The notes: generated from the letters alone by a model not told the origin. A DNA stretch of 64,000 nt from Agromyces salentinus (GCF_009749395.1 NZ_WBIR01000014.1:53893-117892); one strand, 5' to 3'; positions 27,507 through 36,722 are shown, counted from the stretch's first letter. A program made the numbers and translations.

Positions 27507-28562
27507 ATGCCGACGATCGTTCCGCCCTACCTGCTCGACCGCATCGCGGAGTCCGCCGATCCGCGGTTCCCGCTCGCGGCCGAGGCCGCGCGGCGAGCGC
27601 TGCTCCGTCTCCCGCCGGCACGCCTGCCGCTCATCGTGCCCGATGCGCCCGACCAGCCGAGCGCCCTGCCCGATGCGCCGTCGCAGCCCGACCGGCGCAT
27701 CTCCGACGCCGAGGGCCGCGAGACGCTGCCCGGCCGGCTCGTGCGCCGAGAGGGCGAGCGCGCCACGGGCGACGAGGCCGTCGACGACGCCTACGACGGT
27801 CTCGGCGACACGCATCGGCTCTTCGATCGCGTCTTCGGCCGCGACTCGATCGACGGCGCCGGCATGCCGCTCGAGGCCACGGTGCACTTCGGCCGCGCCT
27901 ACGACAACGCCTTCTGGGACGGCGAGCGCATGGTCTTCGGCGACGGCGACGGCGAGATCTTCACCGGGTTCACCGACTCGCTGAGCGTCATCGGGCACGA
28001 GCTCGCGCACGGCGTGACCGAGCACACCGCCCGCCTGCGGTACCAGGGCCAGTCGGGCGCGCTCAACGAGCACGTCTCCGACGCGTTCGGCGCGCTCGTC
28101 GAGCAGTACGCGCTCGGCCAGGACGCCACCGCGGCGACCTGGCTCATCGGCGAGGGCATCTTCACCGACGCGGTGCAGGGTCGGGCACTCCGCTCCATGC
28201 TCGAGCCCGGCACGGCCTACGACGACGACGTGCTCGGCCGCGACCCGCAGCCCGCGCACATGCGCGACTACATCGAGACGAGGGAGGACAACGGCGGGGT
28301 GCACCTGAACTCGGGCATCCCGAACCGGGCGTTCGCCCTCGCCGCGCGGCAGATCGACGGCTTCGCCTGGGAGAGCGTGGGGCGCATCTGGTACGACACG
28401 CTCACCTCCGGGCGCCTGGGCGAAAACGCCACGTTCGAGCAGTTCGCGGCCGAGACGCTGCGGCAGGCCGAGCTCCGGTTCGGTCCCGATTCGCTCGAGC
28501 TCCGCGCCGTCCGCGAGGGCTGGCAGGAGGTCGGCGTCGCGGTCGAGGGCGCGCAGGGGTGA
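27507..28562 (+). CDS. M4 family metallopeptidase (thermolysin/protealysin type)
   Basis: A 351-residue zinc protease. The zinc motif H164-ELAH168 is in SVIGHELAHGVTEH, the third ligand Glu188 is in GALNEHVSDAFG, and the late active-site segment is GGVHLNSGIPNRAF. No signal peptide and a short N-terminal part (PPYLLDRIA) match the protealysin-like branch, which is cytosolic or released without Sec. It is followed 24 bp later by an emfourin-type inhibitor gene. It diverges from the HAD gene. Confidence 0.95.
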   Translation: MPTIVPPYLLDRIAESADPRFPLAAEAARRALLRLPPARLPLIVPDAPDQPSALPDAPSQPDRRISDAEGRETLPGRLVRREGERATGDEAVDDAYDGLGDTHRLFDRVFGRDSIDGAGMPLEATVHFGRAYDNAFWDGERMVFGDGDGEIFTGFTDSLSVIGHELAHGVTEHTARLRYQGQSGALNEHVSDAFGALVEQYALGQDATAATWLIGEGIFTDAVQGRALRSMLEPGTAYDDDVLGRDPQPAHMRDYIETREDNGGVHLNSGIPNRAFALAARQIDGFAWESVGRIWYDTLTSGRLGENATFEQFAAETLRQAELRFGPDSLELRAVREGWQEVGVAVEGAQG

Positions 28563-28586
28563 CGCAGCAGGGGTAACGTTCGAGGC

Positions 28587-29102
28587 ATGGACGTCTTCGT
28601 CTCCCGAAGCGGCGGCCTCGCCGGCCTCCGCCTGACCTGGCATGTGCGCGTCGACGACCAACCCGACGCCGACGAGTGGATCCTGCTCATCGAGCAGATC
28701 CCGTGGAACGAGGTCCCTCCCGCTCCGCCCGAGACGGACCGGTTCACCTGGGACATCCGGTGCGAGCCCGCCCCGTTCGAGACGGATGTCGCGGACGCCG
28801 CGGTCGCGCCGCCTGCCGCCGACGTCGACGCGCACCCGCCCGCAGCATCCGCATCGCCCGCACCGACCGCATCGTCCGCATCGCCCGACGACGACGGAGC
28901 CGCCGCGGATGACGGGGGCGACGACGCGTCCGAACCGCGGCCCCAGTCGGGCGCGGGGCAGCACGACGATCCGCTCGTCGAACCCCAGGAGGCGACGCTC
29001 GCCGAGCGTCAGCTCACGGGGCCGTGGCGGCAGCTGGTCGACCGGGTGCAGACGACGACCGAGCCGAAGCGCGAAGCGCCGCGAGCACCCCGAGCGAGAT
29101 GA
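28587..29102 (+). CDS. Emfourin-like protealysin inhibitor
   Basis: 171 residues. The start MDVFVSRSGGLAGLRLTWHV is the hallmark of emfourin, a slow-binding protein inhibitor of protealysin-like M4 peptidases; family knowledge and the position right after the M4 gene support this. It is longer than typical (about 110): residues 60-135 form an acidic Ala/Pro/Asp-rich insert, followed by a helix ERQLTGPWRQLVDRVQ. TAACGT ends 7 nt before ATG 28587, so the inhibitor may have its own leaderless promoter. Its end overlaps the convergent gene by 89 bp. Confidence 0.82.
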   Translation: MDVFVSRSGGLAGLRLTWHVRVDDQPDADEWILLIEQIPWNEVPPAPPETDRFTWDIRCEPAPFETDVADAAVAPPAADVDAHPPAASASPAPTASSASPDDDGAAADDGGDDASEPRPQSGAGQHDDPLVEPQEATLAERQLTGPWRQLVDRVQTTTEPKREAPRAPRAR

Positions 29103-29706
29103 GCAGCTGCGCCGCGAGGTAGGTCGACATGACGACGAGGTCGTGCGGCGCGAAGGCGTACCCCGGCAGGAAGCGCCCGAGCCCCAGGACCGTGTCCGAC
29201 ACGACGAACAGTGCGCCGCCGACCGCCATGACGGTGCCGCGGCTGGCTGCGAACGCGGCCATCAGGCCGAGGACGAGGCCGTACGCCGCGGCCGGCACCA
29301 GCAGGGCGCCCGTGTGCGGGCCGAGCAGGGCGAGGAACCCGACGAACCAGGCCGCGTAGACGAGGGTCCAGAGCGGGGGCCGTCGGCGTTCGCCCGGCAT
29401 CCGCTCGCCCGGGACCCGCAGGAAGACGGTGATGTAGGCCAGGTGCGCGAGCAGGAACCCGCAGAGCCCGACGACGAACAGCCCGGGGAACGACAGCGCG
29501 ACGTCGCCCGCCCAGGAGAACCCGATCGCGAGGAGCAGCAGGACGGGCGCGCGGGTGCCGCTCGAGCGGCACGCGAAGACGACCCCGAGGGCCAGCAACG
29601 GCATCAGCAGCGCCTTGGTCCAGGTCACCGCCGGCTCCGGCCCCGTCTCGAGGAGCACGAGGTGGACGGCGCACAGCACGAGGTAGGGAGTGAACGTCTT
29701 CGGCAC
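29014..29706 (-). CDS. Lysoplasmalogenase (YhhN/TMEM86 family)
   Basis: A 230-residue integral membrane protein with about eight helices. Family motifs include GFSWAGDVALSF and FVVSDTVLGLGRF, whose aspartates are thought to bind metal. YhhN/TMEM86B proteins hydrolyse lysoplasmalogens; the bacterial substrate is uncertain. GTG 29706 follows TACGAT by 6 nt. The last 30 codons overlap the end of the emfourin gene on the opposite strand. Confidence 0.87.
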   Translation of the reverse strand: MPKTFTPYLVLCAVHLVLLETGPEPAVTWTKALLMPLLALGVVFACRSSGTRAPVLLLLAIGFSWAGDVALSFPGLFVVGLCGFLLAHLAYITVFLRVPGERMPGERRRPPLWTLVYAAWFVGFLALLGPHTGALLVPAAAYGLVLGLMAAFAASRGTVMAVGGALFVVSDTVLGLGRFLPGYAFAPHDLVVMSTYLAAQLLISLGVLAALRASARSSSAPGRPAAATAP

Positions 29707-29801
29707 CCGCCGATCGTAGCCGAGCGGATGCCCCGTGGCTGCCGATCCACGGCACGGGTGGCGCCGGAGCCATCCTGCTGAACGGCACCGCGGCGCACGA
29801 C

Positions 29802-29834
29802 GAAGGCCGGCGGGATCTCGCCCCGCCGGCCTTC
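29802..29834 (-). terminator. Terminator hairpin downstream of the FKBP gene
   Basis: Arms GAAGGCCGGCGGG (29802-29814) and CCCGCCGGCCTTC (29822-29834) form a perfect 13-bp stem with a 7-nt loop, 35 bp after the FKBP stop. No U-tract follows. It also faces the opposing lysoplasmalogenase promoter region. Confidence 0.7.
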
Positions 29835-29869
29835 GGTGGTTCAGGTGTCGCTGTGCTGGTTCGCCGGAC

Positions 29870-30241
29870 TCAGCTGACGCCGAGCAGGTCGATCACGAAG
29901 ATCAGGGTCTGGCCGGAGAGGCGGTGCCCGCCGCCGGCGGGACCGTAGGCCTTGTGCGGCGGCACGATGAGCTTGCGTCGACCGCCGACCTTCATGCCGG
30001 GGATGCCCTCCTGCCAGCCGGCGATGAGCGCCTGCAGCGGGAAGTTGATCGACTGGTTGCGGCTCCACGAGGAGTCGAACTCGTCGCCGGTGTCGTACTC
30101 GACGCCGAGGTAGTGCACGTCGACCGTCGAGCCGGGCGTCGCCTCGGCGCCGTCGCCCACGACGATGTCCTCGATGACGAGGTCGGCGGGAGCCGGTCCC
30201 TCGGGGGCGTCGATCTCGGGCTTGCTGTTGGTGTCAGTCAT
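29870..30241 (-). CDS. FKBP-type peptidyl-prolyl isomerase
   Basis: A 123-residue single FKBP domain: VVGDGAEATPGSTVDVHYLGVEYDTGDEFDSSW, FPLQALIAGWQEGIPGMKVGGRRKLIVPPHKAYG and a final LIFVIDLLGV. These are the conserved pocket residues, so it should catalyse proline isomerisation in the cytosol. ATG 30241 is used; an in-frame ATG at 30250 is possible because GGATGGATC lies before both. It has its own transcription unit ending at the hairpin at 29802. Confidence 0.93.
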   Translation of the reverse strand: MTDTNSKPEIDAPEGPAPADLVIEDIVVGDGAEATPGSTVDVHYLGVEYDTGDEFDSSWSRNQSINFPLQALIAGWQEGIPGMKVGGRRKLIVPPHKAYGPAGGGHRLSGQTLIFVIDLLGVS

Positions 30242-30263
30242 GTGATCCATCCAATATGAGCCC

Positions 30264-30388
30264 GCCGTCGTGGACAAGCGTCCACCCCCCTCTTGCGCTG
30301 ACTGCGAACATGTCGCACGCTGGAATCCGAGAACTCGTCGCCCCGCAGAGATGTCGGCATTGCCACACCGCAGGGCGGCGAGTTTTTT
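30264..30388 (+). ncRNA. Candidate small RNA ended by an intrinsic terminator
   Basis: About 125 nt from a predicted start after CAATAT (30252-30257) to a U6 tract. No open reading frame with a ribosome site is seen. The evidence is only promoter-like hexamers plus a canonical terminator on a strand with no gene; expression is not shown. Confidence 0.35.
30334..30388 (+). terminator. Intrinsic terminator with a six-T tract
   Basis: CTCGTCGCCCCGC (30334-30346) pairs with GCAGGGCGGCGAG (30370-30382) with one G-U and one mismatch. An inner stem around GGC-ATT-GCC extends it, and TTTTTT (30383-30388) follows at once. Such U-tract terminators are rare in this window. Confidence 0.7.
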
Positions 30389-30420
30389 GTCTGCCCCCGC
30401 CCTCCCGCGACGTTCCGCCG

Positions 30421-30474
30421 GCTGGAGGACGCCTGCGAGCCTCCCTCCAGCACGCAGGACCTCGCGGGAGGTCC
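30421..30474 (-). terminator. Twin hairpins downstream of the PrsW gene
   Basis: GCTGGAGG (30421-30428) pairs with CCTCCAGC (30444-30451), and GGACCTC (30457-30463) pairs with GAGGTCC (30468-30474). Both lie 80-130 bp past the PrsW stop on the minus strand and probably end that transcript. Confidence 0.5.
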
Positions 30475-30550
30475 CGGCGCGCAGAAGGTCGCGGGACGAT
30501 CCACTGCATGCAGACCGGGCGCGGTGGGCGGAGGGTCGCTGACGCGGGTG

Positions 30551-31753
30551 TCAGCCGGCGATCGCCCGCCGGTCGGCCGCGACCTGCTCGAGGAGCTCGC
30601 GCTCGTCGGCGAGCCGGCGCGCATCGGCCCGCCCGGTGACGATCGCCTGACGCGTGAACGCCAAGCGCGTGGCATCCGAGATGAAGCGGCGCACCTGCTC
30701 GGTGCGCGGCGGCTGCTGCGCACGGCCCCACGCGATCGCCTGTGCGCGGCCGGACGCGGTGGCGAGCCCGTCGACCTCGTCGGGGTTGAACCAGCCGGCG
30801 GCGGCGTACTCCTGCAGGCGGTCGCGCGTGATCGTGCGCTCCTGACGGCGGAGCAGCACGGTGATGACGATCGCGCCGATGAAGATCGGCACCTGCACGA
30901 GCAGGTAGAGCACCACCGCGTCGGAGGCGAACGTGAGCGAGCCGTTCCAGAGGGCGTGCAGGGCGACGGCGCAGGCCAGTCCGCCGAGGAACCAGACGAT
31001 GATGCCCGGCCCGCGCGTGCGGCGAGCGCCGAGGCCGATCGCGACGCCCGTGCAGACGGTGAACAGCACGTGCGCGAAGGGCGAGAAGAGGCCGCGCACC
31101 ACGAAGGTGGCCCCGAGGGCGGCGCCGCCGCCCTCGATGAGCGAGGAGCCGAAGTAGAGGATGTTCTCGGTGAACGCGAACCCGGCGGCGACCGTCGCCG
31201 CGTACACGAGCCCGTCGACGGGGCCGTCGAAGTGGCTCCGCGAGAACGTGAACAGCAGCAGGACGCCGAGGCCCTTGGCGACCTCCTCGACGAGCGGCGC
31301 CTGCACGACCGCCTGCACCGCGGCGTCGGGCCCCGCCGAGGTCGCGAACGCGACGGCGAGCTGCACCCCGGTGTCGACGACGAGCGCGATGGCCACCGAG
31401 ACGGCGGCGCCCCAGAGGAACGCGAACCACAGCGCCCAACGCGGCTCGGGCTCCCACCGGTCGACCCAGCGCACCGCGAGCAGCACGATCGTGAGCGGCA
31501 CGAGCGCGAGGAGGGAACCGATGACGAGCGTCGACGTGCCGAGCGCGGACGCGAGGTACGCGAAGACGATCGCGCCGATCAGCGCGGCGACGAGGATGCC
31601 GATCGGCCCGAACACGCCGCCTCGCAGCCGCCGTCGCGGTGGCGCCGCGAACTGCGCGAGCACGTGCGGGCTGGGGCCCGGATTCAGCGTCGGCCCCGGG
31701 GGGTGGAGCGGAACGCGGCCGGAGCCGCCCTGGTCGTGGATCCGGTCGCTCAT
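30551..31753 (-). CDS. PrsW family intramembrane metalloprotease
   Basis: A 400-residue membrane protein. Following a Pro-rich cytosolic start, about ten helices carry the PrsW motifs: [22 protein letters not shown] and ALHALWNGS. PrsW cleaves an anti-sigma factor in Bacillus; the target here is unknown. A cytosolic C-terminal domain of about 110 residues is rich in Arg/Ala and Gln. The ATG overlaps the stop of the upstream FAD-oxidase gene (31750), so the two are coupled. Confidence 0.9.
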   Translation of the reverse strand: MSDRIHDQGGSGRVPLHPPGPTLNPGPSPHVLAQFAAPPRRRLRGGVFGPIGILVAALIGAIVFAYLASALGTSTLVIGSLLALVPLTIVLLAVRWVDRWEPEPRWALWFAFLWGAAVSVAIALVVDTGVQLAVAFATSAGPDAAVQAVVQAPLVEEVAKGLGVLLLFTFSRSHFDGPVDGLVYAATVAAGFAFTENILYFGSSLIEGGGAALGATFVVRGLFSPFAHVLFTVCTGVAIGLGARRTRGPGIIVWFLGGLACAVALHALWNGSLTFASDAVVLYLLVQVPIFIGAIVITVLLRRQERTITRDRLQEYAAAGWFNPDEVDGLATASGRAQAIAWGRAQQPPRTEQVRRFISDATRLAFTRQAIVTGRADARRLADERELLEQVAADRRAIAG

Positions 31754-33150
31754 GCCGCCACCTCGAACATCACGCCGGGGTTCAGGATGCCGGTCGGGTC
31801 GAACAGGGCCTTGATCCCGCGTTGCAACTCGAACGAGTCCTCACCGAGCTCGTCGGCGAGCCATCGCCGCTTCAGCACGCCGACGCCGTGCTCGCCCGTG
31901 AGCGTGCCGCCCAGCCGTACGGCCTCGCGGAACATCTCGTCGGCCGCGGCCCACACGTGCTCGGGCACCGCGCCGGGTTCGCCGTCGAAGACGAAGTTGG
32001 GGTGCAGGTTGCCGTCGCCGGCGTGCGCGAGCGTGGGGATCACGAGACCGTGCGCGGCACCGATGCGCTCGATCGCGCGGAACATCTCGGGCAACCGCGA
32101 GCGGGGCACCGCCACGTCCTCGATGAGCACCTGCCCGCGCGAGGCGAGGGCCGGATGCATCGCCCGGCGGATGGCCACGAGCCGTTCGCCCGACGCGGCA
32201 TCCGTCGAGGTCGACACCCGCCCGCCGGCCTGCGCGAAGATGGCGGCGATCGCCGTGGCCTCCTCGGCCGCGCCGGCGGCATCCGTCTGGGCCAGGAGGA
32301 AGGTCTCACCCGGGGCGAGCGACGCGAGCGGGGTGTCCTCGAGGGCTGGGGCGCCGAGGTACTCGGCGACGCGGGCGAGCCCCGCCGCGTCGATCAGCTC
32401 GAGCATCGCGGGGCGGATGCGGGCGGACGTGACGGCGGCGGATGCCGCGGCGGCGGCCTCGACGTCGGGGAACATCGCGGCGACGGTGACGATGTCCCCG
32501 CTCACGCGCGGCCGCAGTCGCACCGTGGCCTCGACGATGACGCCGAGCGTGCCCTCGGAGCCCGTCATGAGCGCTGTGAGGTCGTACCCCGTGACGCCCT
32601 TGACCGTACGGTGCCCGGTGCGGAGCAGGCGTCCGTCGGCGAGCACGACGGCGAGGCCCAGCACCGACTCGCGAGTCACGCCGTACTTCGCGCAGAGCAG
32701 GCCGCCCGCGTTCGTCGCGATGTTGCCGCCGATCGACGAGATCGCCCGGCTCGCGGGGTCGGGGGCGAACCACAGGCCGAGGGGGGCGATGGCGTCGTTG
32801 AGGTCGCCGTTCAGCACGCCGGGCTCGACCACCGCGAGCTCGTCGGCCTCGGAGACCTCGAGCACCCGGTTCATGCGCGAGAGGTCGAGCACGATCGCTC
32901 CGGCGCTCGCGATGGCGCCGCCCGCGAGTCCGGTGCCCGCGCCCCGCGGCACGACGGGGGTGCGCGTCTCGTGCGCGAGGCGCATGACGGCCTGCACCTC
33001 GTCGACGGAGGCCGCGTGCACGAGCGCGAGCGGGACATGGGCGCTCCGCCAGCCCGAGCGGTCCAGGCGGGTCGCCTCGAGCGCGGCCGGGTCGGTCGTG
33101 ACGTGTGGGCCGAGCTCGGCGGTGAGTCGGGAGAGCAGGTCGTGCGGCAT
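31750..33150 (-). CDS. FAD-linked oxidase, glycolate oxidase GlcD / D-lactate dehydrogenase type
   Basis: A 466-residue flavoenzyme with the FAD-binding PCMH domain ([18 protein letters not shown] near 65-82; [20 protein letters not shown] near 140) and the C-terminal half with [11 protein letters not shown] and [14 protein letters not shown]. This family oxidises 2-hydroxyacids (glycolate or D-lactate). TATGCT ends 6 nt before ATG 33150, predicting a leaderless start. GlcE/GlcF partners are absent, which favours a single-subunit lactate- or hydroxyacid-oxidising role. Confidence 0.9.
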   Translation of the reverse strand: MPHDLLSRLTAELGPHVTTDPAALEATRLDRSGWRSAHVPLALVHAASVDEVQAVMRLAHETRTPVVPRGAGTGLAGGAIASAGAIVLDLSRMNRVLEVSEADELAVVEPGVLNGDLNDAIAPLGLWFAPDPASRAISSIGGNIATNAGGLLCAKYGVTRESVLGLAVVLADGRLLRTGHRTVKGVTGYDLTALMTGSEGTLGVIVEATVRLRPRVSGDIVTVAAMFPDVEAAAAASAAVTSARIRPAMLELIDAAGLARVAEYLGAPALEDTPLASLAPGETFLLAQTDAAGAAEEATAIAAIFAQAGGRVSTSTDAASGERLVAIRRAMHPALASRGQVLIEDVAVPRSRLPEMFRAIERIGAAHGLVIPTLAHAGDGNLHPNFVFDGEPGAVPEHVWAAADEMFREAVRLGGTLTGEHGVGVLKRRWLADELGEDSFELQRGIKALFDPTGILNPGVMFEVAA

Positions 33151-33225
33151 CCCGCCAGCATAGGCGGCGCGGGTGATGTCCGAATCCCGCGAGTCCACGT
33201 CGGCGGCTCGTGGGATCGTGGAGTC

Positions 33226-34857
33226 ATGCCCGCAGCCGACTCCCGCACCGCCGACCCGACCTTCTCCGAGCGATATCGCGCGATGCAGGCCCGCGACGCC
33301 CGCTTCGACGGCCAGTTCATCACGGGCGTGCACTCGACGGGCATCTACTGCCGGCCGAGCTGCCCCGCCGTCTCCCCCAAGCCGTCGAACGTGACCTTCT
33401 ACCTCACCGCCGCGGCCGCGCACGAGGCCGGGCTCCGCGCGTGCAAGCGCTGCCTGCCCGACGCGGTGCCCGGCTCCCCCGAGTGGAACCTGCGCGACGA
33501 CCTCGCCGCGCGCGCCATGCGGCTCATCGCCGACGGCCTCGTCGAGCGCGAGGGCGTCCCCGGCCTCGCGGCACGGCTCGGGTACACGCCGCGGCATCTC
33601 ACCCGCGTCCTCACCGCGGAGCTCGGCGCCGGGCCGCTCGCCCTCGCACGCGCGCACCGGGCGCAGACGGCGAGGGCGCTGCTCACGTCGACCACGCTGC
33701 CCGTGGCCGATGTCGCCTTCGCCTCCGGGTTCGGCAGCGTGCGCCAGTTCAACGAGACGATCCGGGAGGTCTACGAGCGCAGTCCGCTCGAGGTGCGGGC
33801 CGCGGCGCTGGTCCGCGAACGGGGCCACCGCCCCGCCGTCGGGCGCGCCGACGTGACGCGAGGGGGCGGCGGGGGCGGCATCGCGATCTCGCTCGAGGGC
33901 CGGCCCGCGACGGACGATGCCGGCGCCGCGAGCGGGGGCGCCGGCGAGCGCGCGGGCATGAGCGCGACGGACTCCGGGGCCGTGTACCTCCGCCTCCCGG
34001 CCCGAGCACCGTTCGACGCCGACGGCGTCTTCTCCTGGCTCGCCGCGCGCACGGTCGCCGGGGTCGAGGAGTCCTCCACGTCGCCCGAGGGTCGGCCCGG
34101 TTTCCGGCGCACCCTGCGGCTGCCGGGCGGACCGGCCCTCGTCGAACTCGCGCCCGACGGCGACCGGGCCGCGCCCGGCATCCGGGTGACGGCCAGGCTG
34201 ACCGGCCTCGCCGACCTGCCGCCGCTCGTCGCCCGGGTCCGGCGGCTCTTCGACCTCGATGCCGACGCCGTCGCCATCGACGCGGCCCTGGCGTCCGACC
34301 CGGCGTTGGCCCCCTCGGTCGCAGCGGTCCCCGGCATGCGGGTACCCGGCTGCCTCGACCCCCACGAGCTGGTCTTCCGTGCGCTGATCGGGCAGCAGGT
34401 CTCCGTGGCCGCGGCACGCACGGCGCTCGGTCGCCTGGCCGGCGACCTCGGCGAGCGCGTCGCCGGCTTCGACGGGCCGGACATCCTCTTCCCCAGCGCC
34501 GCGGCGATCGCCGAGCACGGCGCCGAGGTGCTGCGCGGGCCCCTGGCGCGCATCCGCACGATCGTCGACGTCGCGAACCGGCTCGCCTCGGGCGCCCTCG
34601 TCGTGGCGGCCGACCGCGAACGGCACGACCTCGAGGCGCGCCTGCTCGAGGTCCCCGGCATCGGCCCCTGGACGGCCGGCTACGTCGCGATGCGGGTGAC
34701 CGGGGCACCCGACGTACTCCTCACCGGTGATCTCGCCCTTCGCAACGGCGCCGCGAAGCTCGGCCTGCCGCACGCCGCGCGCGAGCTCGCGACCGTCGGC
34801 AGCCGGTGGGCGCCGTGGCGCAGCTACGCGTCGATGCACCTCTGGCGGGCCGCCTGA
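33226..34857 (+). CDS. Ada-type regulator fused to AlkA DNA-3-methyladenine glycosylase
   Basis: A 543-residue fusion. Residues 1-90 form the Ada zinc domain with Cys42, Cys46, Cys73 and Cys76 (IYCRPSC, ACKRC); one cysteine is expected to take a methyl group from phosphotriesters. An AraC-type HTH (about 100-200) follows. After a Gly-rich linker comes the AlkA part: [20 protein letters not shown] and the HhH segment [24 protein letters not shown] with catalytic Asp. It therefore combines alkylation sensing and base excision. It is divergent from the GlcD-like gene. Confidence 0.94.
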   Translation: MPAADSRTADPTFSERYRAMQARDARFDGQFITGVHSTGIYCRPSCPAVSPKPSNVTFYLTAAAAHEAGLRACKRCLPDAVPGSPEWNLRDDLAARAMRLIADGLVEREGVPGLAARLGYTPRHLTRVLTAELGAGPLALARAHRAQTARALLTSTTLPVADVAFASGFGSVRQFNETIREVYERSPLEVRAAALVRERGHRPAVGRADVTRGGGGGGIAISLEGRPATDDAGAASGGAGERAGMSATDSGAVYLRLPARAPFDADGVFSWLAARTVAGVEESSTSPEGRPGFRRTLRLPGGPALVELAPDGDRAAPGIRVTARLTGLADLPPLVARVRRLFDLDADAVAIDAALASDPALAPSVAAVPGMRVPGCLDPHELVFRALIGQQVSVAAARTALGRLAGDLGERVAGFDGPDILFPSAAAIAEHGAEVLRGPLARIRTIVDVANRLASGALVVAADRERHDLEARLLEVPGIGPWTAGYVAMRVTGAPDVLLTGDLALRNGAAKLGLPHAARELATVGSRWAPWRSYASMHLWRAA

Positions 34858-34858
34858 A

Positions 34859-34869
34859 AGATCGGATGT
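34859..34869 (+). promoter_or_regulatory. Operator-like site before the FadR-type regulator
   Basis: AGATCGGATGT, read on the minus strand, matches 10 of 11 positions of ACATCCGATGT found in the fuconate operon promoter at 40712. It lies 29 bp before the regulator start, just upstream of the -10-like TACGAT (34886-34891). Confidence 0.5.
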
Positions 34870-34897
34870 CTCGGCGTCGCCGCGCTACGATGCCCGT

Positions 34898-35569
34898 ATG
34901 GCCGTCACCGACGAAGCGATCCTGAAGATCAAGGAGATGATCCTCTCCGGCGAACTCGCCCCAGGCGATCGTCTGCCGCCCGAGAAGGAGCTCAGCGAGC
35001 GACTGGGCCTCTCCCGCTCCTCGCTTCGCGAAGCCGTCAAGGCGCTCGAGGTCATCCGCGTCCTCGACGTGCGACGCGGCGACGGCACCTACGTCACGAG
35101 CCTCGAGCCCCGGCTGCTCCTCGAGGCGATGTCGTTCGTGGTCGACCTGCACGACGACCAGTCGGTGCTCGAGATCTTCGCGGTGCGTCGCATCCTCGAG
35201 CCGGCCGCGGCGTCCCTGGCCGCCCGCAGGGTCGATGCCGAGACCGTCGAGCGGCTGCGAACCGTGGTCGCCGGCGTCGACGACGCGACGGACGTCGAAG
35301 GCCTCGTGTCGCACGACCTCGAGTTCCACCGCGGCATCGCCGAGGCCACGGGCAACGCCTACCTCGCGAGCCTCATCGACTCCATCTCGGGTCACACGGT
35401 GCGCGCTCGCGTCTGGCGGGGCATCACCGAGGAGAACGCGGTCGACCGCACCCTCCACGAGCACCACGCGATCCTCGACGCGATCGCGAGCGGTGATGCC
35501 GACCTCGCGCATGCCCTCACCCTGACCCACGTCAGCGGCGTCGAGCACTGGCTGCGCTCCGCCCTCTGA
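34898..35569 (+). CDS. FadR/GntR family transcriptional regulator (FCD domain)
   Basis: A 223-residue regulator. The winged helix (residues 1-72) includes LPPEKELSERLGLSRSSLREAVKALE and the wing RRGDGTYVTS. The FCD effector domain has metal-binding histidines in SHDLEFHRGIAEATGN and LHEHHAILDAI. FCD regulators of this type sense sugar acids and organic acids. TACGAT ends 6 nt before ATG 34898. It sits next to the fuconate operon and similar 11-bp sites lie in both promoter regions, so it is the likely regulator of that operon. Confidence 0.92.
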   Translation: MAVTDEAILKIKEMILSGELAPGDRLPPEKELSERLGLSRSSLREAVKALEVIRVLDVRRGDGTYVTSLEPRLLLEAMSFVVDLHDDQSVLEIFAVRRILEPAAASLAARRVDAETVERLRTVVAGVDDATDVEGLVSHDLEFHRGIAEATGNAYLASLIDSISGHTVRARVWRGITEENAVDRTLHEHHAILDAIASGDADLAHALTLTHVSGVEHWLRSAL

Positions 35570-35581
35570 TCGGGACGACGG

Positions 35582-35635
35582 CAGGCGCGATGCGCGCAGG
35601 ATACGGCGACGCCAGGCGCGACGAGCGCAGGACAC
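35582..35635. repeat. Two 23-bp imperfect direct repeats at 31-bp period
   Basis: Copies at 35582-35604 and 35613-35635 match at 20 of 23 positions and share AGGCGCGA and GCGCAGGA. They lie in the gap between the regulator and the binding-protein gene. No function is apparent. Confidence 0.6.
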
Positions 35636-35694
35636 AGGGCTCCGGCCGCGGCGTGCGCACGCCACAGGGCTGCGGGACATGCGCGGGCACGACG

Positions 35695-35724
35695 GAGGGG
35701 GCGCCGACTCGTCGACGCCCCCTC
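35695..35724 (-). terminator. Terminator hairpin of the fuconate transport operon
   Basis: Arms GAGGGGGCG (35695-35703) and CGCCCCCTC (35716-35724), 12-nt loop, 15 bp after the stop of the sugar-binding protein gene. No U-tract. Confidence 0.6.
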
Positions 35725-35738
35725 GGTTCGGGCCGGTC

Positions 35739-36722
35739 CTACTCGTACAGGACGGCCTGGATCTCCTCGTCGTCGATGTTGGCGGCGTCGTACCAGTAGT
35801 AGCCCGTGTCGATCGTCTCGGGCAGGTCCTCGCCGTTGATCGCCTCAACGGCGGCCTTCACGGTCTCGTAGCCGATGCCGACCGGGTTCTGGGTGATCGC
35901 GCCGAGCATCAGCCCGTCGCGGATCGCGTCCATCTGGGCCTTGCCGGAATCGAAGCCGACGACGGCGAGTGCGGCCGGGTCGATGCCGAGCTCCTTGACG
36001 GCCTGCACGACGCCGATCGCGGAGCCCTCGTTCGATCCGTAGATGCCCTTGAGGTCGGGGTTCGCGGCGATGATCGCCTTGGCGAGGTCGGCCGACTTGG
36101 CCTGGTCGCCGCCGCCGTACTGGATGTCGACGATCTCGATGTCGGGCTCGTTCTCCTCCATGTACTCCACGAACCCGTCGCGGCGCTCCTGACCCGTGAC
36201 CGAGGTCTGGTCGTGCACGACGAGGGCGACCTTGCCCTCGTGGCCGACGGCGTCGGCCATGTGCTTCGCGGCCTCCGCCGCCGCGGCCAGGTTGTCGGTC
36301 GCCGCGGTGGTCAGTGGGATGTCGCTGTCGACGCCGGAGTCGAACGCGATGACGGGGATGTTCGAGTCCTTGGCCTGCTGGAGCAGCGGGCCGGCGGCCT
36401 GGCTGTCGAGGGCCGCGAAACCGATCGCGGCCGGACCCTTGTCGAGCGCGGTCTGCAGCATCTGGATCTGCTGGTCGACGTCGGCCTCGGTGTCGGGCCC
36501 CTCGAACGTGATCTCGACGTCGAACTCCTCGGCCGCCTGCTCGGCGCCGGACTTGACGGCCTGCCAGAACTGGTGCTGGAAGCCCTTCGAGACGAGGGCG
36601 ACGTACGGCGTGTCGCCGCCTGCGTCGCCACCCGTCGTGGCTCCGCTGTCGGCGCAGCCCGCGAGGACGAAGGCTGCTGCGACGAGACCGGCGACGGTGC
36701 CGATCGTGCGCTTCTTGAACAT
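35739..36722 (-). CDS. Sugar ABC transporter substrate-binding lipoprotein
   Basis: A 327-residue periplasmic-binding-type lipoprotein. The signal peptide ends in VLAGCADSG with the lipid-bearing cysteine at 23. The mature part is a ribose-type (PF13407-like) binding protein: YVALVSKGFQHQFWQAVKSGAEQAAEE, GFAALDSQAAGPLLQQAKDSNIPVIAFDSGV and AVVGFDSGKAQMDAIRDG. It would capture the sugar or sugar acid outside the cell for the importer encoded by the two preceding genes. AAGGAG precedes ATG 36722. Last gene of the operon. Confidence 0.92.
   Translation of the reverse strand: MFKKRTIGTVAGLVAAAFVLAGCADSGATTGGDAGGDTPYVALVSKGFQHQFWQAVKSGAEQAAEEFDVEITFEGPDTEADVDQQIQMLQTALDKGPAAIGFAALDSQAAGPLLQQAKDSNIPVIAFDSGVDSDIPLTTAATDNLAAAAEAAKHMADAVGHEGKVALVVHDQTSVTGQERRDGFVEYMEENEPDIEIVDIQYGGGDQAKSADLAKAIIAANPDLKGIYGSNEGSAIGVVQAVKELGIDPAALAVVGFDSGKAQMDAIRDGLMLGAITQNPVGIGYETVKAAVEAINGEDLPETIDTGYYWYDAANIDDEEIQAVLYE

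Larger units (their letters stand above)
30242..30550. other. 309-bp intergenic region with three hairpins and no supported gene
   Basis: Between the FKBP start and the PrsW stop I find no convincing coding sequence. It holds a sigma70-like promoter pointing right (TTGGTG 30228-30233, 18 nt, CAATAT 30252-30257), a hairpin with U6 (30334-30388), two GC-rich hairpins (30421-30474) and the palindrome CTGCATGCAG near 30503. Confidence 0.6.

Noticed and set aside
30256..30639. Plus-strand open frames in the intergenic region near 30.3-30.6 kb
   Set aside because: No ribosome site, no homology-like pattern, and they cross a strong terminator hairpin.
31750..34839. GlcD-like frame extending far upstream of 33150 across the Ada-AlkA gene
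   Set aside because: The upstream part is antisense to Ada-AlkA; a -10 hexamer 6 nt before ATG 33150 and the family N-terminus fix the start.
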